From: Isoetes taiwanensis
Taxonomy: Eukaryota > Streptophyta > Lycopodiopsida > Isoetales > Isoetaceae
NCBI GenBank assembly: GCA_021234155.1
Contig: JAJEKV010000001.1
Coordinates: 16,067,491-16,131,490, forward strand
Reading direction: 5' to 3'
DNA: 64,000 bases
A program made the translations under genes and the position numbers. Numbering within the stretch: the stretch's first letter is position 1; the number at the start of each line of letters is the position of its first letter. Below are positions 56,539-64,000 of this stretch, in pieces. The notes under the pieces are model-generated. The model was not told where the DNA came from, did no database searches, and worked only from the letters and a program-made list of their open reading frames with translations.

Positions 56539-57255
56539 GTATATCCATGTAAAGTGGTTAACCTAGACATGTAAGTCTAGTGGTTAACCTAGACATGTAA
56601 GTCTAGTGTAAAACCCAGACATGTAAGTCTAGTGGTTAACCCGGACATGTAACTCAGTGGTAAACCTAGACATGTAGAGTCTAGTGGTTAACCTGTATAC
56701 GTAAGTCTAGTGGTTAACGACATGTAACTCTAGGGGTGGTAAACGCATATGTAAGTCTAGTGGTAAACCTGCATATGTAAGTCTAGTGGTTAACCCGACA
56801 TGTAAACCTAGGGGTGGTAAACCTAGACATGTAAGTCTAGTGGTTAACCCGGACATCCATGTAAAGTGGTTAACCTACATGTAGGTCTAGTGGGTAAATT
56901 CTGGACATCCATGTGAAGGGTTAACCTTAGACATATAAGTCTAGTGGTTAACTTGGACATGTAACTCTAGTGGTAAACCTAGACATAAGTATATTGGCCA
57001 ACCTGTACATGTAAGTCTAGTGGCGAATCTGGACATGTAACTCTAGTGGTAAACCTAGACATGTAAGTCTAGTGGCAAACCTAGACATGTAAGTCTAGGT
57101 TAACTCGACATGTAAACCTAGTGGTAGACCTAGACATGTAAGTCTAGTGGTTAACCCGACATCCATGTAAAGTGAAGCTAACCTAGACATGCAACTCTAG
57201 TGGTTAACCTAGACATGTAAGTCTAGCTAGAACCCGGACATCCACGTAAAGTGGT
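56539..57255 (-). repeat. 26-bp satellite array, minus orientation (right of the LTR)
   Basis: About 27 monomers leading into unit A copy 5. Confidence 0.96.
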
Positions 57256-57905
57256 AAACCTAGACATGCGTAATAGATTTACAACAAATTTTTAGGTTAG
57301 ATTGGACACGTGGTTAAAAGCGTGGTTAGATTGCATACTAAATTTTAGGGTTAAAGGAACAAGATTCGACATCGATCTAATATTGTCGAAACAAGGTTTA
57401 TAAGATCCGGCCATCCGGCGCGGCGATAACTCGGCAGTGCCAACTTTCTGATGTTGAAGGATTCTGGCCAGGCAGGAGGTAGGCCTGCCGTCTGGCTACG
57501 CATCATCGGCCCGAAGTCGCTAATGAAGGAAGTTGTGGAAAGAGATGCAAGGAAAGCAGTGAAGCCATCAAAGACCAAGACTACTTTCCACCGATTAAGC
57601 CAAGACCGGCAGAGCCCGAACCAAAGAGGGTAAAGATTGTTCACGTTGTTAGTGACGTGTCCCTGATGACATCTCTAAGACTCATAGGATACATTGGCCA
57701 TGCATTTCTAGGCATACCATCATAGGGCTAAACGAAGATGCTTTTGTAGAGAAGTTTCGCTATAAAAAGTCTCATGTTTCAAGTATAAAAAGTTTCATGT
57801 TTCGCGAGTAAAAAGTCTCATGCTCGCGATAAGAAAGTCTCATGTCTTATAAAAAAAGTCTCATGTTTCTAATATTATAAAAGTTTCATGTTTCGTTTAC
57901 AGGCT
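57255..57905 (-). repeat. Unit A, copy 5 (inverted)
   Basis: The plus strand shows GCAGAGCCCGAACCAAAGAG, GTAAAGATTGTTCACGTTGT and TAGTGACGTGTCC, so KRVKIVHVVSDV is readable as in copy 1. GGATACATTGGCCATGCATT follows. The T-rich minisatellite is present with CTGTT read as CGCT or CAAGT. Best preserved of the right-hand copies. Confidence 0.93.
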
Positions 57906-58245
57906 CTGAATGAATTTCCACATGGGAAGTCTGGTTAACCCGGATATCTGATAGTGAAATAACCCAGTTGATGCATCCTTAAAGTGGTAAACCCCGACAT
58001 CCATGTAAAGTGGTTAACCCAGATATAGTTCAGTGGTAAACCCAGACATAAGTCTGGTGAAATAATTCCAGCATGTGTTCAGTGGTAACCGACATTCATG
58101 TGTATCTAGATGAGGCAGTGGCAAACCCTCCGGACATCCATGTAGTGGGAGTTAACCCAGACATAAGTCTACAGTTAATTCCGGATAAGTCTAGTGAAAC
58201 AATCTCGACATAACTCGCAGTAAACCTAGACATGTAAGTCTAGTA
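57905..58245 (-). repeat. 26-bp satellite array, minus orientation, very worn
   Basis: Monomers are recognisable by GGTAAACC, GACATCCATGTAAAGTGG and AAGTCT words; orientation flips at about 58,245. Confidence 0.88.
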
Positions 58246-59985
58246 GTAAACCACTTTGCTACATGTTCAGGTTAACCACTTTACATGGATGTCCGTGTTA
58301 ACCACTAGACTTACATGTCCGTGTTAACCACCTGGTTTACATGCCCGCGTTAACTACTAGACTTTACATGTTCAGTTTACCACTAGACTTACATGTTCAG
58401 GGTTTACCACTAGACTTACATGTCTAGGTTTCACCACTAGAGCGTCCAAAGTTAACCACTATACTTACAATGTGCTCCAGGTTAGCCACTGCACTTACAT
58501 GTCTAGGTTTACCACTAGAGTTACATGTTCAGTTAACCATCAGGAGTTACATGTCCGTGTTAACTACCAGACTTTACATGTTCAGTTTACCACTAGACTT
58601 ATATGTCTAGATTAACCACTAGACTTACATGCTCAGGTTGCACCCACTCTTTACATGGATGTCCGTGTTTACTACTAGAGTTGCATGTGTCTAGGTTAAC
58701 CACTTTACATGGATGTCTGTGTTAATCACTAGACTTATGGCGTCTAGGTTTACCACTAGGTTTACATGTCTGTGTTAACTTACTAGGACTTACATGTTCA
58801 GGTTTACCAATAGACTTACATGTCTAGGTTTTACCATCAGAGTTACATGTCCGTGTTAACTACACTAGACTTATATGTCTAGGTTAACCACTAGACTTAC
58901 ATGTCCAAAGCTAACCCACTAGACTTACATGTCTAGGTTTACCACCAGACTTACATGTCTAGATTAACCAATTTCTTGCATGGATGTCCGTGTTTCACTA
59001 CTGAGTTAGGTTAACCACTTTACATGGATGTCCTAGGTTACCACTAGACTTATATGTCTAGGTTAACCACTAGACTTTACATGTCTAGGTTTACCACTAC
59101 CTTACATGTTCATGTTAACCACTTTACATGTACACAACCAAGTTTACCACTAGAGCGGTTCAGTTAACCACTTTATACTTTTACGTCTGGTGCTAACCAC
59201 CAGATTCTTACATGTCTAGGTTTACCACTAGGTTTACATGTCCAGCAATCCACTAGACTTTTACATGTCTAGGTTTACTCACTAGAGTTAGCATGTCCGC
59301 GTTAACCACTAGACTTGGCATGTTCAGGGTTAACCACTAGAGTTACATGTACCTTTAACCACTGTACTCAGTTAACCACTGTGAGTTGCAATGCCCAGGT
59401 TAACCACTTTACATGGCGTCCAAAAGCTAACCATTAGACTTACATGTCTAGGTTTACCACTAGACTTACATGTCTAAAGTTAACCACCAGAGTTGCATGT
59501 TCAGTTAACCACTTTACATGGATCTCCGTTAACCAACCGCACTTACATGTCTAGGTTAACCACTTTACATGGATGTCTAGGCTAACCACTACACTTTATC
59601 CGTGTTAACCACCCAAGTGGGATCATTTGTCTAGGGTTAACTAATTATACTTGCTTAGGTTAACCACTTGACATGGTTGTCCGTGCTAACCACTCAAACT
59701 TACATGTCCACATAACCACTATAGTTACATGTCCAAAGCACCACTGACATGGATGTCTAGGTTGACCACCAGACACCAGTTCAAAGCAACTACCAGAGTT
59801 GCATGTCTAGGTTGCTTGGCATGAAGCTGTCCCTGTCAAATCACTGAGTTGGGTTGTCCGTGTTAACCAATAGAGCCGTCCAGTTAACCACCATACTTGC
59901 GTTCCTAGTTTAACTACCTTTATACTTGTCCGAAGTTACCACTATGTCCAAGCTAAACTAGGGTCACTTGTCTAGGTTAACCAAT
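58246..59985 (+). repeat. 26-bp satellite array, plus orientation
   Basis: About 65 monomers. TCCGTGTTAACCAC is the dominant form where the clean array has TCCAGGTTAACCAC; the clean form is rare. It ends in the edge repeat of unit B. Confidence 0.96.
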
Positions 59986-59989
59986 ATTA

Positions 59990-60540
59990 GAATGTCGCCT
60001 CGGTGGGTACGAATGTCGCCTGCGGGTAGGTAAATGTCTACCGAGGGTAGTAAACGCCTGGGTAGGTGGTTCTATAGTGAGGCAGTAAAATAAATGGCTC
60101 GCGGAGTAGATAAAATGCCTCATCGATGAAACACTGTTTATAAACAGTCTTAATCTCTACAAGCGTTTCTTCCATTGTGACGCATCAGGAGAAGAGGCGA
60201 ATGGATCCAAGGGAGCCTCGAAAGCCCGAGCGCGATAATATGGAACCGGCTTTTACTAGTGGGCGGCCCTTAAGCTTACATGCCAACACTACCTCGTGGG
60301 ATCTTCTATCTTGCAGTGGTGGGTCGGCCGCAGAAGATGGGTCGGTAGCGTGGAGTCACTCTAATACCCTCCTCCCAAGAGGTGCGAGTGACTTAGATGA
60401 GGATACAAATGTGATGGTCTTGAAGAAATACCGATCGCTTAAAAGTGCAATGAGGGCACTACTCGGCACTGACTGCCTGGCGAGAAACCTAGGACCAGAC
60501 TATGAAAACAACGAAATAATCTCAGAACCATAGGACTCTC
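59990..60540 (+). repeat. Unit B, copy 4 (plus orientation)
   Basis: Begins with GGGTAGGTAAATGTCTACC repeats. The frame 60,177-60,533 (118 codons) includes MDPREPRKPERDNMEP, SDLDEDTNVMVLKKY and KSAMRALL, parallel to DEDTNVM...KAMRGHY in copy 1. No known domain; charged and helical in the C-terminal half. Confidence 0.75.
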
Positions 60541-61640
60541 ACACCGAACACCCCCAGGAGTTCCTCTCGAAGCTCGACCTAGCTTCTAGTGTGAAGTCCT
60601 CGACCCCATCACCCTGGAACCACAACTCCACATGTCGAGAAGGTCGGGCCGCACATGGTTGACTTAATCATTTTTATCAACCTTTTCTGCGGGTGCTTCA
60701 ACCTCGAAAGCCATCTCCCTCGAGAGAGCATTCTTATCCTTCAGGCAAGGGCCCTCATTGCCTTTTCACGACTGCATTTAAGACCTTCATCCGTTGTATC
60801 CTCATCTCAGAATCCCTTTCTCTTCCTGAGGAGGGGGTATTTGAGTGACCTCCCCTTCTCTACTTGGCATCATCTCATGTAAAATTCTGGCTAACGCATA
60901 GAAGATCCCACACTTAAGTTTGAAAGGAAAAAATTCACGTGGTTGCATGTGGGCAAAGCCTTACTTAGTAAAACCTGTCTATATTATGTCAAGCCCTCAC
61001 CAGCTCCCTCGATCTGTCTGCCGCTCTGAGCATCTTCCATAGCTGGTCACTAAAAACACTGCAAGAAAGTGAAAGACGCTAATGGTAATCACCTCTTTGA
61101 ACCCCAAAAGTACCTTACACTGGTACTTTTAAAAATAGTACTTTCGTTTTTTCTTTCCACTAAAACAAATTCAAAATTTTGAATTGGAGTAGTCAATAAC
61201 ATGTCAATTCATAGTACCAGAGAACAATATCATTAGAGACCAAAATAAAAAACGCAAACTCTAATTATTGTTTATTGAGATATTTATACAAGTTCCCAAA
61301 GCATCTAATGTCAGTACTTTTCTAGGTAGTTTTGCACTCTAAAAGAACTTTAGAGGCGCCACCCCTAGCATGCTTTTACCCAAGAATGGGAGTGAAGCTC
61401 TATCAATGGAAGAACGATCAGATAGAACTATTTATAGGAATTACGGTTTAGGGGCCTTTAGAAACACATCCCTTCTTCTACTCATAAAGACATTTACCCA
61501 CCTCACGAAATGACTATTACTTCCACCACTATGGGCAGAGCACCACCACCATCTAGGACGCATTTCACCACCTCGGTATTTCCCACATTTCACTCCACCA
61601 GATCTACATTTACCTACCCCTCAAGATCTACATTCTAGCT
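60540..61640 (-). repeat. Unit B, copy 5 (inverted), long form
   Basis: Complement of unit B, starting CTCTCGAAGCTCGACC and running through GAAGATCCCACACTTAAGTT and CTTCCATAGCTGGTCACTAA (61,036). It carries the same extra segment as copy 3 (TATTTATACAAGTTCCCAAA at about 61,280) and ends with CATTTACCTACCCC. It forms a large hairpin with copy 4. Confidence 0.88.
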
Positions 61641-62365
61641 ATTGGTTAACTCGACAAATGACCCCGGCGTGGTTAACCCATACGTATAGTGGTAAACTCA
61701 ACAAGTATAGTGGTTAAACTAGACAAGCATGGTGGTTAACCCGACAACTCTTATTGATAACCCTGACAACCCCTAGTGGTTAACCGTGACAAACTCATGT
61801 CAAGTGCTTAACCTAAACATGCAAATCCTAGTGGTTAACCCAGACTAGGCTATCAGTGGTCAACTCCGACATCCGGTGTCATGCTTAACCCAGACATGTA
61901 AATCATAGTGGTTTAACTGGACATGTAAGCCCAGTGGTTAACCCGACAACCACATCAAGTGGCGTCCAGATGCTATGGTTAACCTAATAAATGATCCACT
62001 TAGGTGGTTAACCCACAAGTGTAGTGGGTTAATGAGCATCCATGCTAACCCAGAAACCGGGTGGTTAACCGGAGATCCATGTGTAAAGTGGTTAACCCAT
62101 TTACGCAACCCGGAAGCGGGTTAACCTGTATACGTAAGCCTTAGTGGTAAAACCGCAGACATGTAAGTTCAGGCGTACAACCGGACACCCATGTAAGTGG
62201 TTAACCCGACATGCAAACTCTTTAGCGGTTAACCTAGACATAAGTCTAGTGGTTGTCCCAACATCCATGTGCTGTTAACCTAGACATGCGGCAACTCTAG
62301 TGGAGTTAACCTAGACATGTAAGTCTAGCTTTAAACCTCGACATCCATGTAAAGTGGTAAACCTA
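61640..62365 (-). repeat. 26-bp satellite array, minus orientation
   Basis: About 27 worn monomers between unit B copy 5 and unit A copy 6. Confidence 0.95.
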
Positions 62366-62890
62366 GACACGCGGTTGATTGCATACCTAAATTTTAAGCC
62401 AGATTGACACGGGTTAAAAGCGGTTAGATTGCGTACCTTTTAGGTTAAAGGAAATTGAGTCCTAATCGACCATTGTCGTGAAACAAGGTTTAGGTGATCC
62501 GGCCATCCGATATGAAGGAATCCATGTATTAATCCTTCTGATGCTGACACTGGCCGGGCGAAAGGTGAGGTAGGCCCTCGGCTGGTCTGGCGCGCAGATC
62601 ATCTACCTGGTGAGCACCGTGGCGAAGTAGGAAAGAGATGGGAAAGCGCAAAGTCGCACCACACCACCACCACTGCCATCTAAAATATCCGTCCCAAAGA
62701 AAGATCGTTCGGCAAATAAGATCAACCTTATTGATCCCAGATGCCAAGCGCATCGAAGTCAACTGGCATGTCGTCGCGGAAGTCGCCATGCGTTCCGAGT
62801 AAAAGTCTCATGTTTCTGCGATAAAAGTCTCATGCCCCTCGTTATAAAAAGTCTCCACGTTTCTATTATAAAAAAGTTTCATGTTTCTAT
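62365..62890 (-). repeat. Unit A, copy 6 (inverted, rearranged)
   Basis: The start (GAAACAAGGTTTAGGTGATC, GAGGTAGGCC) and the T-rich minisatellite end match other copies. The middle (about 62,650-62,790) has lost the SUMO-motif codons and reads differently. Shorter than copies 1-5. Confidence 0.8.
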
Positions 62891-64000
62891 TTCCATGTAA
62901 ACCTAGTGGTAAACCTGTATACTTAAAGTCTAGTGGTTAACCCTCGACATCCATGTAAAGTGGTTAACCAGACATGCAACTTGTAAACCTGACATCCATG
63001 TAGCGTGGTTAACCTAGATACGTAAGTCTAGTGGTAAACCTAGACATGTAAGTCTAGTGGTTAAGCCAGACATATAAGTCTGGTTAACCCGACATGTAAC
63101 TTTAGTGGTAAATCTGACATCCATGTCAAGTGGTTAACCCAGACATGCAAACGTAGTGGTAAACCTCCGGAGATTCATGTAAAGTGGTTAACCTAGACAT
63201 GTAAGTCTAGTGGTAAACTCCAGACATAACGCCCAGTGGTTAACCCGACATAAACCCAGTGGTAAACCCAGACATAAGTCTACCTGGCAAAGCATGTAAG
63301 TCTAGTGGTTAACCCGACATGTACCTAGTGCGGTAAACCTAGACATGTAAGCTCAAGGGTAAACCTAGACATATAAGTCTAGTGATAACCCGGACATGTA
63401 AACCTAGTGGTAAACTCCAGACACGTAAGTCTAGTGGTTAACCCCGACATCCATGTACCCAGACATGCACCTGAAGTGGTAAACCCGACATTCATTTAAA
63501 GTGATTAACCAGACATGTAAGTTCAGTGGTTAACCTAGACACGTGTCTCATGGAAACCCTTAGACATGTAAGTCTAGTGGTTAACCTAGGACATAAGTCT
63601 AGTGGTTAACTGACATGTACCTAATGGTAAACCCGACATCCCATGTAAAGTGGTTAACCTTAGACATGTGTCTAGCGGTTAACCCCGAACATGTAAGTCT
63701 AGTGGTAAGCCTAGACATGTAAGTGTAACTCTAGTGGTAAACTCCAGACATGTAGAAAGTCTTTAAAGTGGTTAACCCAGGACATGTAAGCCCAATGGCG
63801 CACCGGACATGTAACTCTAGTGGTAAACCTGTATTACGTGGCAGTCTAGTGGTAAACCTAGACATGTAAGTCTAGGTTAACCCGATTATGTAAAACCTAG
63901 TATAAACTCACGCAGCCCAAGGTTAACCCGACACGTAAACCTGGAACTCCAGATTACGTAAGTCTAAGGGTTAACCCGACATCCATGTAAAGTGGTTAAC
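62890..64000 (-). repeat. 26-bp satellite array, minus orientation, to the right edge
   Basis: About 42 monomers; continues out of the window. Confidence 0.96.

Noticed and set aside
19300-64000. Counting every broken frame in this part as a pseudogene mutation
   Set aside because: The systematic CAG/CTG and homopolymer changes suggest sequence error, so frameshifts here are not reliable evidence of decay.

Overview
This is a nuclear, repeat-dominated piece of a eukaryotic genome, almost certainly from the green plant lineage. The evidence for that is: short GT-AG introns, telo-box motifs (AAACCCTA), a PLATZ-like protein, a plant-type L1 LINE and hAT transposases. In addition, a sequence-error signature at CAG/CTG sites looks like CHG methylation. 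I cannot name the species. No rRNA, tRNA, CRISPR array or bacterial-style gene is visible.

Layout. (1) 1-9,100: two decayed non-LTR retrotransposons on the minus strand. LINE-A (1 to about 2,990) continues off the left edge. LINE-B (about 3,690-8,840) carries an L1-like ORF1, an AP endonuclease, a reverse transcriptase and a terminal zinc knuckle. A series of matching stem-loops lies upstream of its ORF1. (2) 9,780-10,520: a compact minus-strand Cys/His-rich gene (179 codons, PLATZ-like) with TATA box and telo-boxes. (3) 10,530-13,000: non-coding DNA, a GC-rich island, a coiled-coil ORF, and three 106-bp repeats rich in G-runs. (4) 13,077-15,405: a plus-strand gene for a C2H2 zinc-finger and Ulp1 (SUMO protease) protein. 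Its last four introns splice perfectly, but its 5' half carries a stop codon and several frameshifts. (5) 15,550-18,240: a clean array of a 26-bp, nearly self-complementary satellite. Inside it sits 'unit A', which encodes a 109-residue protein with a SUMO-interacting-like motif. (6) 18,229-about 20,800: a minus-strand, transposon-associated DUF7869-like protein whose 3' end runs into the array.

From about 19.3 kb to the right edge the sequence looks different. It holds many more arrays of the same satellite in both orientations, at least five more full-length copies of unit A plus one fragment, several copies of a second block ('unit B'), two hAT transposases, a plant L1 LINE, a candidate MITE and a candidate solo LTR. 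The repeats differ from the clean copies in a stereotyped way: CAG reads as CGT, CTG reads as CG/CCG/CGC, and homopolymers shrink. I read this as unpolished single-molecule sequence of heavily CHG-methylated DNA. Broken reading frames there are therefore not evidence of real gene death, and protein coordinates there are approximate.

The strongest candidate for something undescribed is the satellite compound: near-palindromic 26-bp monomers, in arrays that change strand several times, enclosing recurrent units A and B. A SUMO-protease gene lies next to the first array, and unit A's protein has a SIM-like patch. The functional link between these two is inference only.
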